Source: Psychromonas sp. (lineage in GTDB: Bacteria > Pseudomonadota > Gammaproteobacteria > Enterobacterales > Psychromonadaceae). From it: 50,911 nucleotides of DNA. The stretch lies in assembly GCA_013619145.1 (NCBI GenBank), contig JABXKR010000283.1:1-50911 (forward strand). Direction: 5' to 3'. A model generated the notes under the pieces. It was not told the origin of the DNA and ran no database searches. It worked only from the letters and a program-made list of their open reading frames with translations. Shown one piece after another: positions 35,685 through 43,925 of this stretch. The translations under genes and the position numbers were made by a program. Position 1 is the stretch's first letter; each line of letters opens with the position of its first letter.

Positions 35685-37226
35685 CTAATCGGGATGCTGA
35701 ACACAAATCTCTGCGAATATTTCAAAGTTATCAATAAACAAAGAAGTTAAATGCGGATCAAAATGGTTACCTGAACTGTTAATTATTTCTTGCCTAGCGT
35801 CTTCTAATGGCCATGCCTCTTTATAACAGCGCTTGTTGCATAATGCATCAAACACATCTGCAATAGCGGTAATTCTGCCCTCTAAACTGATCTCATGCTG
35901 CTTTTTACCATTGGGATAACCGGAACCATCCCATTTTTCATGATGGTCAAGCACTAAGTTAGACGCCATTTTTATAATAGAATTGTCCTGCCCCTGTAAA
36001 ATATCCCAGCCTTTAATAACATGCAGTTGTATTTGTTCCCATTCATCTGCATCTAATTTACCCTCTTTTTTCAAAATATGATCTGGTACCCCAACTTTGC
36101 CTATATCATGCAATTGCGCAGCCAAACGAATCCGTTCACAATAAAAATTATTTTCACCACTGAGTTTGGCTAACTGCATCGCAAACAAACCAACCCGCAC
36201 AACATGTTCTCCAGTCTCTTTAGAATGCGATTCCATTGTTCCGCCCATTAAAGTAATCGCTAATTCTTGCGTTTCTTCAAAAGCGTTAGCCAACAGGAGA
36301 TTTTCGTAACTTAATAAAACATTACGCAAAAAGAGATCGATCATGTTCTCTTCAGAGCGAGCTAAAGTTCGCTCTGTTTCAAAAGCGAAAATAGTATCGT
36401 AACCACGATCTGAATGGTGAAAATAGACATAATAGTTATCATTATGAAAGTTAGTTTTAATTTCCATAGCATATTCAAAAAGTTTACGCTCATGGTCCGG
36501 TAATTCCTTTATTTCGCTGTGAACTAACACACGGACACTATCTGCATTGGCCGAAAACATATTTAACTTGTCTTCCATTTTCGAAATTGCAAACGCCTCG
36601 GTTGAGTCAATTAGCACCTTACTCGTTGAAAGATTTAGCACTAATTTTATTTGTGCAAAGACCGCTGAGGCAAAACTGAGTAAATCGCTAATTTGGCTAA
36701 TACCTGCAATTGAATCAATTACCTGCTCTAGAATTTCACGATGTTTTTGTAATTGACAAATATCACGATAGGCTCGTAAAGAGGTATAAAAAGCAGACTC
36801 CAAATCTAGTTTGCGCAGTTCTGTTTTATTTCTGTAGCCGTCAATATCAAAGTTACGAATGACACTATGCTCTGGTGCTATACCCGGTTGTCCAGTGCGT
36901 AAAATAATGCGACTAAAACGGTTTTTTAATTCCTGGCGAATAAACTTAGCTAAATCCAATCCCGCATTTTCCGTTTCCATCACCACATCTAATAAAATTA
37001 ACGCAAATTTATCCTTTTTTTGTAAAATGTCTCGCGCTTCCCGAGCGGAATGCGCACTAAAAAAACGCATACGTTTGCCTTCAAATAAAAAGTTTTTCAT
37101 GGTTAACTTCGTGACGGCATGTACATCCTCTTCATCATCAATAATTAACACATTGCAGTATTCAACATTTTCGACTGCTGCAGTCTCTGTATCTGTCTCT
37201 GTAATATCTTCTGCTAACCAATCCAT
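35685..37226 (-). CDS. Response regulator with DUF3369 and HD-GYP c-di-GMP phosphodiesterase
   Basis: 513 residues. A receiver domain (about 25-150) has the acidic pair in LIIDDEED, the phospho-acceptor Asp at about 80 in LILLDVVM and the Lys in YRNKTEL. The middle (about 175-320) matches DUF3369, a GAF-like region. The HD-GYP domain has HDIGKVGVP (about 372) and HHEKWDGSGYPNG (about 435), with the full metal-binding set, so c-di-GMP hydrolysis is expected. It starts 3 bp after the histidine kinase gene, which is its likely partner. Confidence 0.94.
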   Translation of the reverse strand: MDWLAEDITETDTETAAVENVEYCNVLIIDDEEDVHAVTKLTMKNFLFEGKRMRFFSAHSAREARDILQKKDKFALILLDVVMETENAGLDLAKFIRQELKNRFSRIILRTGQPGIAPEHSVIRNFDIDGYRNKTELRKLDLESAFYTSLRAYRDICQLQKHREILEQVIDSIAGISQISDLLSFASAVFAQIKLVLNLSTSKVLIDSTEAFAISKMEDKLNMFSANADSVRVLVHSEIKELPDHERKLFEYAMEIKTNFHNDNYYVYFHHSDRGYDTIFAFETERTLARSEENMIDLFLRNVLLSYENLLLANAFEETQELAITLMGGTMESHSKETGEHVVRVGLFAMQLAKLSGENNFYCERIRLAAQLHDIGKVGVPDHILKKEGKLDADEWEQIQLHVIKGWDILQGQDNSIIKMASNLVLDHHEKWDGSGYPNGKKQHEISLEGRITAIADVFDALCNKRCYKEAWPLEDARQEIINSSGNHFDPHLTSLFIDNFEIFAEICVQHPD

Positions 37227-37229
37227 ATA

Positions 37230-38897
37230 TTATCCTCTTTCACCGCTAGCTTCGCTCTCTATCCGCATTGGAAACTGCAGTAAAAATGTCGAACCTTTAC
37301 CAATGCTTGATTGGCAACTAATAGTACCGAGCAGTTGATGAACCACTAGGTTATAAACAATATTCATCCCCAAACCACTTCCCCCAGAACCACGTTTAGT
37401 GGTAAAAAAGGGCTCAAATATTTTGTCACAAACATATTTTTCCATACCTTTACCATCATCCGAAACTTTGAGCAGCACGTTACTGTTATCAAACTCAATA
37501 GAAAACAGTATCTGTCCACTTTCCTGTCCATTATCAAAGGCATGAATAAATGCATTCATCACTAAGTTGGTAACAATTTGCGCAAGTGCACCTGGGTACG
37601 TTTGTACTTCTATCTCATTTTCAGGTGCCTCGATATTCACTTGAATCTGTGTTTTTTTAAGCTTATGGTGCAAACTAAGTAATATCTCTTGTAGATATTG
37701 ACTAACCTTAAATGAACGCACCTCTTCACAGCCCTGATCCACAGCAACCTGTTTAAAGCTGCGAATGAGATTAGCTGCCCGCGCTAAATTTGACAATAAG
37801 AGCTGGCAGTTTTCATTTGATTCACTACAGTAACGCTCTAAATCAGAACGCTTTAATTGCCCGCTTTCCACATTGTTAAGTAAATCCGTAGTTTCATCTT
37901 GTAAATGAGACGCTAATGTAACGCTCACCCCTAGTGGCGTATTAACCTCATGAGCCACACCACTGACCAAATTGCCTAACGAGGCCATTTTTTCCGCTTC
38001 AACAAGCTGATTTCGGGTTAACTCCATTTCCGAGATAACTGCTTTTAACTGCTCTCGTTTTTCAAATAGCTCAAAAGTACGATTTGCGACCTCTTTTCTT
38101 AATGCTTTAACAAACTGCTCTTTGCTATACATGCGAGTATACAAACTGTATACAAGTAAAATAACTAATAAAACAAACGATAAAATAGCTAAATTAGTTG
38201 TCCAGTAATGCTGTAACTGCATCGACTGAACACGCTGCGCACTGCGCGACTCCTGCAATGCAAAAAACTCATTAATTAATGACATAATCTTTGATTTTTC
38301 GAGGAAATAGTCGTTGCTATATAGAAGCGACAAAGCTAAACGACGCTGCTGCGACTGTTGATAATTAACACTATTTTCGATCCCCTCTTTCACTATAGCG
38401 AAAGCCTTAAACTCCAGAGAAGTTAACTGATTGGATCGCTTCTGCGCCCTCTCTAGCATCTCAAATTCTTGTTTAGTAAAATCCAATTCAAACATCAATT
38501 GCTTAAATGCTTTTTTCTCTCCATCAGCCACCGACGTTTTACCACTTTCAGGCATTAATAGATCCCAGTAAATTCGGTGATAATGCATTGGCCGAGACTT
38601 AGTGCCATTTCTGATTGCTAAAATATCATTATAAAACTGTAAATATTTTTCGTTGCCTGTCACCACATAGCTGCGAGCCATCAAAGTAAGTTGATCTGAA
38701 CTTAAACGTAACTGGTCCGCCAATAAATATGACTGATAACGGTTTTCATTGGTTTCCTGTACCCCATGCGCTGTGCTGTAAGAAAAAAATGAAAAAATTA
38801 GCGCGGCAATACCACAAATAAAGGTCAATAAGGTAACGGGGGAAAATAAACGAGTGTTATTAGAATGTGCTTTTTGCAACTTTGAATTTGCATCCAT
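37230..38897 (-). CDS. Membrane sensor histidine kinase
   Basis: 555 residues. TM1 is at about 18-42 and TM2 at about 228-250, with a helical periplasmic domain between. A coiled coil leads to the H box GVAHEVNTPLG (His at about 316). The ATPase domain has NLVMNAFIHAF, VSDDGKGM and GSGGSGLGMNIVYN. The kinase core is of the type seen in single-component DctB-like sensors. It is paired with the REC-HD-GYP regulator 3 bp downstream, so the pair probably couples an outside signal to c-di-GMP breakdown. The signal is unknown. Confidence 0.92.
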   Translation of the reverse strand: MDANSKLQKAHSNNTRLFSPVTLLTFICGIAALIFSFFSYSTAHGVQETNENRYQSYLLADQLRLSSDQLTLMARSYVVTGNEKYLQFYNDILAIRNGTKSRPMHYHRIYWDLLMPESGKTSVADGEKKAFKQLMFELDFTKQEFEMLERAQKRSNQLTSLEFKAFAIVKEGIENSVNYQQSQQRRLALSLLYSNDYFLEKSKIMSLINEFFALQESRSAQRVQSMQLQHYWTTNLAILSFVLLVILLVYSLYTRMYSKEQFVKALRKEVANRTFELFEKREQLKAVISEMELTRNQLVEAEKMASLGNLVSGVAHEVNTPLGVSVTLASHLQDETTDLLNNVESGQLKRSDLERYCSESNENCQLLLSNLARAANLIRSFKQVAVDQGCEEVRSFKVSQYLQEILLSLHHKLKKTQIQVNIEAPENEIEVQTYPGALAQIVTNLVMNAFIHAFDNGQESGQILFSIEFDNSNVLLKVSDDGKGMEKYVCDKIFEPFFTTKRGSGGSGLGMNIVYNLVVHQLLGTISCQSSIGKGSTFLLQFPMRIESEASGERG

Positions 38898-39078
38898 TAT
38901 GTTCCGCCTATAAACATATGATTACCTAAAAATAATACAGATAGTCAACTTACAGAGTTGCCTATTTCCAAGTGGCTGGCTATAAGCTTAACCAAAAATA
39001 GAGTTATTGCAGGGCTAAATTCACACTTTTTAATTAATTATCAATCATTTTTAATGTGGCTTTTATAAATTTATATTG

Positions 39079-39282
39079 GTATATACCCATGATACCTCAA
39101 GGTGCTTTATCAGGACTCAGCTCGGAGACCAGAATAAAGTACAGCATGAGGGCCTTTCGAGCGATTAACTGCGTTAATCCTCTATCGGTAGATGTAAATG
39201 CAAGCATTTAACATCTTGAATGGTTGCTCCCTTATCGAATGCTGTAACACAAAAACAAACTTTCTAATTATCCCGAGCTGAG
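39079..39282. repeat. Diverged copy of the dispersed palindromic repeat
   Basis: It starts GGTATATACCCATGATACC, like the end of the element at 3205, and later has GAATGGTTGCTCCCTTATC, which matches GAATGGTTATTCCC in the reverse of that element. A 10-bp perfect inverted pair CTCAGCTCGG (39116) and CCGAGCTGAG (39273) encloses most of it. It fills the second half of the 386-bp gap before ilvY; the first half (38898-39078) is AT-rich and shows nothing clear beyond a likely kinase promoter. Confidence 0.5.
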
Positions 39283-39283
39283 G

Positions 39284-40177
39284 TTAATTAATAAGATCCC
39301 CCTCAACACAACCGATAAACGCACTAATTAACGGTTCATTTGCTCGTGTTTTATAACAACAGATACCTAAATCAAATGACTGTAAAGGGGTTGTTACTGA
39401 CAAACTCTGCACGCGATCGCGCACCGGGCTATTTTCAATCACCACATCGGGCACAATCCCCACACCACAGCCAAGCGCAACCATGCTAATCAGTGCTTCA
39501 TGCCCTGCTACTTTGGCATAAATATGCGGTTTTCCTATTTTAAAGAGGCGATACCAATTATCAAAACGGCGGCGTACCGAACCATGTTCAGGTAAAATGA
39601 ACGGCACATTTTTCCAGTCGATATTAGCCTGGCTAATTTGCTGGGTAACAGCACAGGTTATGGTTGGTCCTATAATAGACAGCGGTATTTCCGCGAGTTG
39701 AATAAAATGTAAACGAGCAGGGAAGGTATCTGGGTAGGCAGTGATCGCAAAATCAACTTGATGTTGTAATACTTGATCAACTGCCACCGCACTATCACCG
39801 GTGCTCAGTTTAATTTCGACTTTCGGATGTAATAATCTAAAGCGCTCTAAAATGGGAGGCAAGTGGCTATAAGCGGCCGTCACTGAGCAATACAGATTGA
39901 TCTGACCTTCCAGCTCACTTTTACTTTGCTTGATAGAACGCTTTAATAGCTCCCACTGCTCAAGTTGTTGCAACGCATACTGTTTAAATAACAAGCCGGC
40001 TTCAGTTAATACCACAGAACGATTATCGCGGTTCAGTAAACGAACACCTAACTCATCTTCAATCCGTTGAATACAGCGACTAAGTGTTGATGGGCTGACA
40101 TGTTTCGCTTGCGCCGTTTTAGAAAAGTGCAAACTGTTCGATAAATGCAAAAACAACTCTAACGACTTGATATCCAT
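39284..40177 (-). CDS. ilvY: LysR-type activator IlvY
   Basis: 297 residues. The N-terminal helix-turn-helix (SKTAQAKHVSPSTLSRCIQR) and the segment CSVTAAYSHLPPILERFR are specific to IlvY, as is GHEALISMVALGCGVGIVPD. IlvY activates ilvC when its inducers, acetolactate or acetohydroxybutyrate, are bound. In E. coli ilvY is directly divergent from ilvC. Here it follows sseA by 4 bp, so it is the second gene of an sseA-ilvY operon and is separated from its target by sseA. Confidence 0.93.
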   Translation of the reverse strand: MDIKSLELFLHLSNSLHFSKTAQAKHVSPSTLSRCIQRIEDELGVRLLNRDNRSVVLTEAGLLFKQYALQQLEQWELLKRSIKQSKSELEGQINLYCSVTAAYSHLPPILERFRLLHPKVEIKLSTGDSAVAVDQVLQHQVDFAITAYPDTFPARLHFIQLAEIPLSIIGPTITCAVTQQISQANIDWKNVPFILPEHGSVRRRFDNWYRLFKIGKPHIYAKVAGHEALISMVALGCGVGIVPDVVIENSPVRDRVQSLSVTTPLQSFDLGICCYKTRANEPLISAFIGCVEGDLIN

Positions 40178-40181
40178 CTAT

Positions 40182-41036
40182 TTATTTTACAACCGGCAAA
40201 TCTTCACGGCTCCCCCATTCACTCCATGAACCATCATAAACAGCTAAGTTTTCATATCCCGCTAAGGTTGCCCCTAATGCTAAAATACATGCGGTGACAC
40301 CAGAGCCACAACTAAAAATTACCCGGTTATTTTTTGGGACGATTGCTTCAAAGAGCAAAGCAAGCTGGTAGGCATCTTTCATTTGTTGATCTTCAAGAAT
40401 CGTTGCAGAAGGCAGATTTTTAGCATTCGGCATATGACCGGAACGTACTCCCGCCCTTGGCTCGGGCGCCTGACCTGAAAAGCGCAGTTGCGGACGTGCA
40501 TCAACAATATCCTGTTGCTTATCTTGCGTAGAAAAAAGCACTTCATTAGCATCACAAATTAGATCGCTTTGATAACGGGCAATGAAATCACCTTTGTTTA
40601 TCGGCTTTATTTTATTATCACTTTCTATCGGCAGTGATTTTTCTTTCCAAGCGGGTAAACCGCCATCTAATACAGCCACATTATCAAACCCCATCGTTTT
40701 GAACATCCACCATACTCGAGGACTGGAGAAAATGCCTAAGCTATCGTAAACCACTATTGTGCTGTTTTGATTTATGCCTAAATTTTGTGCCGAATTTTGA
40801 AAAACCGCTTCACTGGGCATCATATGCGGTAAATCACTATTGTGATCACAAATTTCACCATCAAAGTCGAAAAAAAGCGCCCCTGGAAGGCGCTCGTTAG
40901 CCCATTCCAACTTACCATCACGGTTAACATTAGGCATATGCCAACTGCTGTCCAACAAAACTAAATTTGCATGATTAATATGTTCATTTAACCAGTCGAT
41001 TGAAACGAGTGCGCTGGGCAAGCTTAGTGAAGGCAT
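40182..41036 (-). CDS. sseA: 3-mercaptopyruvate sulfurtransferase SseA
   Basis: 284 residues, two rhodanese domains. The catalytic Cys lies in the MST-type loop CGSGVTAC (about 242), and the linker motif RPQLRFSGQAPEPR is that of SseA. It moves sulfur from 3-mercaptopyruvate to thiols or cyanide in the cytoplasm. It is divergent from ilvC with a 321-bp spacer, and in an operon with ilvY. No link between this enzyme and branched-chain synthesis is known to me; the arrangement may only give it IlvY control. Confidence 0.93.
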   Translation of the reverse strand: MPSLSLPSALVSIDWLNEHINHANLVLLDSSWHMPNVNRDGKLEWANERLPGALFFDFDGEICDHNSDLPHMMPSEAVFQNSAQNLGINQNSTIVVYDSLGIFSSPRVWWMFKTMGFDNVAVLDGGLPAWKEKSLPIESDNKIKPINKGDFIARYQSDLICDANEVLFSTQDKQQDIVDARPQLRFSGQAPEPRAGVRSGHMPNAKNLPSATILEDQQMKDAYQLALLFEAIVPKNNRVIFSCGSGVTACILALGATLAGYENLAVYDGSWSEWGSREDLPVVK

Positions 41037-41220
41037 ATTATTTCCCTTTAAAAGAACAGGTTAAGTATTCTTATTTGTTAAATCATAAGAATGAAATAAC
41101 AATTAATTAAAATATTAAAACAAACTGATAGTTAGATCGCTGTGGTTAAAAATCAAGCTGTTTTATAAAAAAGCGTGAACTGAACTCATCTAACAGAGTA
41201 AAGCCAGTGTATTTCATTTT

Positions 41221-41277
41221 TTGCAACATAACATTGCCAATATATCATTTTGCGCAATATAAGTTATAGGCTATAGT
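41221..41277 (+). promoter_or_regulatory. ilvC promoter with IlvY-like sites
   Basis: TTGCAAC (41221), ATTGCCAAT (41233) and TTGCGCAA (41250) form a tandem of TTGC/GCAA half-sites as expected for an IlvY operator. TTGCGC at 41250 and TATAGT at 41272, spaced 16 bp, form a plausible promoter for ilvC. The rest of the 41037-41357 spacer is AT-rich and would hold the sseA promoter. Confidence 0.5.
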
Positions 41278-41292
41278 GCTTAGCGAAAATTG

Positions 41293-41324
41293 AAAGCAGA
41301 TAAAAATAAATTTTTATCTGCTTT
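41293..41324 (+). promoter_or_regulatory. Perfect hairpin in the ilvC leader
   Basis: AAAGCAGATAAAAA-TAAA-TTTTTATCTGCTTT, a 14-bp perfect stem about 34 bp before the ilvC start. It is not followed by a T-run, so it is not a classic attenuator; it may stabilise the messenger or act as a binding site. Confidence 0.5.
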
Positions 41325-41357
41325 AATCCCTATAAACTATTTTTTGGAGTCTCCTCA

Positions 41358-42839
41358 ATGGCTAACTATTTTAATACTCTTCCTCTACGTGAGAAACTAA
41401 ACCAACTAGGTCAATGTCGTTTTATGGATCGCAGTGAATTCACTGATGGCTGTGAAGCTTTAAAAGGTAAAAAAGTAGTTATTATCGGTTGTGGTGCACA
41501 GGGTTTAAACCAAGGTTTAAATATGCGTGATTCTGGTCTAGACGTATCTTATACGCTACGTGCTGCAGCTATCGCTGAAAAACGCCAATCATGGAAAAAT
41601 GCAACAGAAAATGGTTTCACTGTAGGTACTTACGAAGAGCTTATCCCGCAAGCAGATTTATTATGTAATCTAACGCCTGATAAGCAACACACTGCTGTTG
41701 TGAATGCAGTAATGCCATTAATGAAAGACGGCGCTACACTTGCTTACTCTCACGGTTTCAACATCGTTGAAGAAGGTACAATCGTACGTGAAGATATCAC
41801 TGTTATTATGTGTGCACCTAAATGCCCAGGTTCTGAAGTACGTGAAGAGTACAAACGTGGTTTTGGTGTACCGACACTAATCGCGGTTCACCCAGCTAAC
41901 GATCCACAAGATCACGGTTTAGCATGGGCTAAAGCATATGCATCAGCAACAGGCGGCGATCGCGCTGGTGTATTGATGTCGTCTTTTGTTGCTGAAGTAA
42001 AATCAGACCTAATGGGTGAGCAAACTATCCTTTGTGGTATGTTGCAAACAGGCGCAATTCTAGGTTTTGAAAAAATGGTTGCTGATGGTTTAGAGCCAGC
42101 TTACGCATCTAAATTAATTCAATACGGTTGGGAAACTGTAACTGAAGGTCTTAAATACGGCGGCATCACTAATATGATGGATCGTCTATCTAACCCAGCT
42201 AAAATTAAAGCATTTGATATGTCTTTAGAGCTTAAAGATATTCTACGTCCATTATTCAACAAACATATGGATGACATCATTGAAGGCGAATTTTCTAAAA
42301 CAATGATGGAAGATTGGGCAAATGATGACGTTAACCTACTAAAATGGCGCGCAGCAACAGCTGAAACTGGTTTTGAAAAACAACCAGCTGGCGACATGGA
42401 AATAGATGAGCAAGAATTCTACGATAACGGTATCTTCCTTGTTGCAATGATTAAAGCCGGTGTTGAGCTTGCATTTGAAGCGATGACTGCATCAGGTATT
42501 ATCGACGAGTCGGCTTATTACGAGTCTCTACATGAAACACCGCTTATTGCTAACACTATCGCACGTAAGAAACTTTACGAAATGAATGTTGTTATCTCTG
42601 ATACTGCAGAATACGGTTGTTACCTGTTTGATCATGCAGCTAAACCAATGCTAGCAGACTTCGTTAAAGCACTAAGCCCGGAAATGCTGGGTAAACCTTT
42701 AACAGTAGCATCTAACTCTGTTGATAATGCACGCTTAATCGAAGTTAACGAAGCAATTCGTACTCACCCTGTAGAAGCTATTGGTAAAAAACTACGCGGT
42801 TACATGACGGATATGAAAACTATCGTTGAAGCGTCTTAA
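41358..42839 (+). CDS. ilvC: Ketol-acid reductoisomerase IlvC (class II, long form)
   Basis: 493 residues, the long form found in E. coli, with a duplicated C-terminal knotted domain. Seen: the Rossmann motif [35 protein letters not shown] for NADPH binding, [18 protein letters not shown], and [20 protein letters not shown] split at the metal-binding Asp/Glu. It makes dihydroxy-isovalerate and -methylvalerate in valine and isoleucine synthesis. A GGAG ribosome site precedes the ATG. A relic of a second ilvC 3' end lies 129 bp past the stop. Confidence 0.97.
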   Translation: MANYFNTLPLREKLNQLGQCRFMDRSEFTDGCEALKGKKVVIIGCGAQGLNQGLNMRDSGLDVSYTLRAAAIAEKRQSWKNATENGFTVGTYEELIPQADLLCNLTPDKQHTAVVNAVMPLMKDGATLAYSHGFNIVEEGTIVREDITVIMCAPKCPGSEVREEYKRGFGVPTLIAVHPANDPQDHGLAWAKAYASATGGDRAGVLMSSFVAEVKSDLMGEQTILCGMLQTGAILGFEKMVADGLEPAYASKLIQYGWETVTEGLKYGGITNMMDRLSNPAKIKAFDMSLELKDILRPLFNKHMDDIIEGEFSKTMMEDWANDDVNLLKWRAATAETGFEKQPAGDMEIDEQEFYDNGIFLVAMIKAGVELAFEAMTASGIIDESAYYESLHETPLIANTIARKKLYEMNVVISDTAEYGCYLFDHAAKPMLADFVKALSPEMLGKPLTVASNSVDNARLIEVNEAIRTHPVEAIGKKLRGYMTDMKTIVEAS

Positions 42840-42869
42840 TTTTATTAGTTTAAAATTAACTAGCTGATA

Positions 42870-42897
42870 AAGCCAAGGTTTATGCCTTGGCTTTTTT
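42870..42897 (+). terminator. ilvC terminator
   Basis: AAGCCAAGG-TTTATG-CCTTGGCTT with a TTTTTT tail, 30 bp after the stop. Confidence 0.95.
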
Positions 42898-42908
42898 GTA
42901 TCTGTAAT

Positions 42909-42968
42909 AAACTACTTGCCGATTCTTACAAGACAACTGATATGAAAACGATTATAGAAGCGTCTTAA
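42909..42968 (+). pseudogene. Degenerate copy of the 3' end of ilvC
   Basis: It ends TDMKTIIEAS-stop; the real IlvC ends [10 protein letters not shown]-stop. The codons ACG/ACT and ATT/ATC differ silently and ATA/GTT is conservative. An AAACTAC at its start matches the real gene 45 bp before its stop. It lies beyond the ilvC terminator and is followed by its own terminator. Confidence 0.8.
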
Positions 42969-43022
42969 TCAAGACTACTCGCAAAAAATTTCTATTTGCT
43001 AACAAGATAGTAATATAATGTC

Positions 43023-43054
43023 AGCCCGGCCTTCTTTGAAGGTGGGGCTTTTTT
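43023..43054 (+). terminator. Second terminator, after the ilvC relic
   Basis: AGCCC/GGGCT and CCTTC/GAAGG stems around a 2x2 mismatch with a TTT loop and T6 tail. It lies 24 bp before the preferred tcdA start; it may be left over from the lost ilvC copy. Confidence 0.85.
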
Positions 43055-43077
43055 ATATCCAATAGTTGAGTAAACAG

Positions 43078-43863
43078 ATGACAGAACAATACGATAACCG
43101 TTTTGGTGGCATTAAACGCTTATATGGCAGCAAAGCGCTTAATAAATTTCAACAAAGCCATATCTGCGTGATCGGTATTGGTGGTGTCGGTTCATGGGTG
43201 GCAGAAGCATTGGCCCGCTCTGGTATTGGTCAACTCACCTTAATAGATATGGATGATATTTGTGTCACTAATACCAACCGTCAAATACATGCATTAGCAG
43301 ATACCATTGGTGAGACAAAAATAGAGGCGATGGCTGCGCGTTGCCGATTGATTAACCCTGAGATAAAGCTGAATTTAATTGATGACTTTATTGATAAGCA
43401 AAACTGCTTTGAATATCTATCCAGTGAATTTGATTATATCTTTGATGCGATTGATAGTATCCACGCTAAAGTTGCCTTAGTCGCACATTGTAAGCGTAAT
43501 AAATATCCACTATTAACTTGTGGAGGAGCAGGTGGACAGCTAGATCCGACACAAATACAGGTAACTGATTTAGCTAGAACAATTCAAGATCCTCTGGCAG
43601 CTAAAGTGCGTTCAGAACTGCGCCGTTTTTTTAATTTCAGCAAAAATCCAAAACGTAAATTTAGAGTCGATTGTGTTTTTTCAACCGAACAACTGAGTTA
43701 TCCAGATATGAATGGGGAAGTTTGCCAACAGAAATCCGAGTCGGATGGCAATATGAAGATGGATTGTGCAACAGGTTTTGGCGCATCAAGCATGGTGACT
43801 GCAAGTTTTGCTTTTGTGGGCGTGGCGTTTATGTTAAAAAAGATTATCAAGAAAGCCCAATAG
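43078..43863 (+). CDS. tcdA: tRNA threonylcarbamoyladenosine dehydratase TcdA
   Basis: About 261 residues from ATG 43078; an in-frame TTG at 43066 has no ribosome site. E1-like fold: ICVIGIGGVGSWVAEALARSG binds ATP; DMDDICVTNTNRQIHAL and CGGAGGQLDPTQIQVTDLA are TcdA signatures; MDCATGFGASSMVTASF is near the end. It cyclises t6A37 of ANN-decoding tRNAs to ct6A. It starts immediately after a terminator, so its promoter would have to lie between 42969 and 43077, overlapping that terminator, or it depends on read-through. Confidence 0.94.
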   Translation: MTEQYDNRFGGIKRLYGSKALNKFQQSHICVIGIGGVGSWVAEALARSGIGQLTLIDMDDICVTNTNRQIHALADTIGETKIEAMAARCRLINPEIKLNLIDDFIDKQNCFEYLSSEFDYIFDAIDSIHAKVALVAHCKRNKYPLLTCGGAGGQLDPTQIQVTDLARTIQDPLAAKVRSELRRFFNFSKNPKRKFRVDCVFSTEQLSYPDMNGEVCQQKSESDGNMKMDCATGFGASSMVTASFAFVGVAFMLKKIIKKAQ

Positions 43864-43876
43864 CAGAAAAAGCTGT

Positions 43877-43909
43877 CAACGCGTTTTAATTAAAAGTTAA
43901 AATGCGTTG
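43877..43909. terminator. Hairpin between convergent tcdA and NAD-GDH genes
   Basis: CAACGCGTTTTAA/TTAAAATGCGTTG, 13-bp stem with one wobble, placed between the two stops. There is no long T-run on either strand. Confidence 0.5.
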
Positions 43910-43925
43910 ACTAAATGCTAAACAA

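Noticed and set aside
41293-41324. ilvC leader hairpin as an attenuator
   Set aside because: No T-run after it, no leader peptide rich in Ile, Val or Leu, and ilvC is activator-controlled in the model species.
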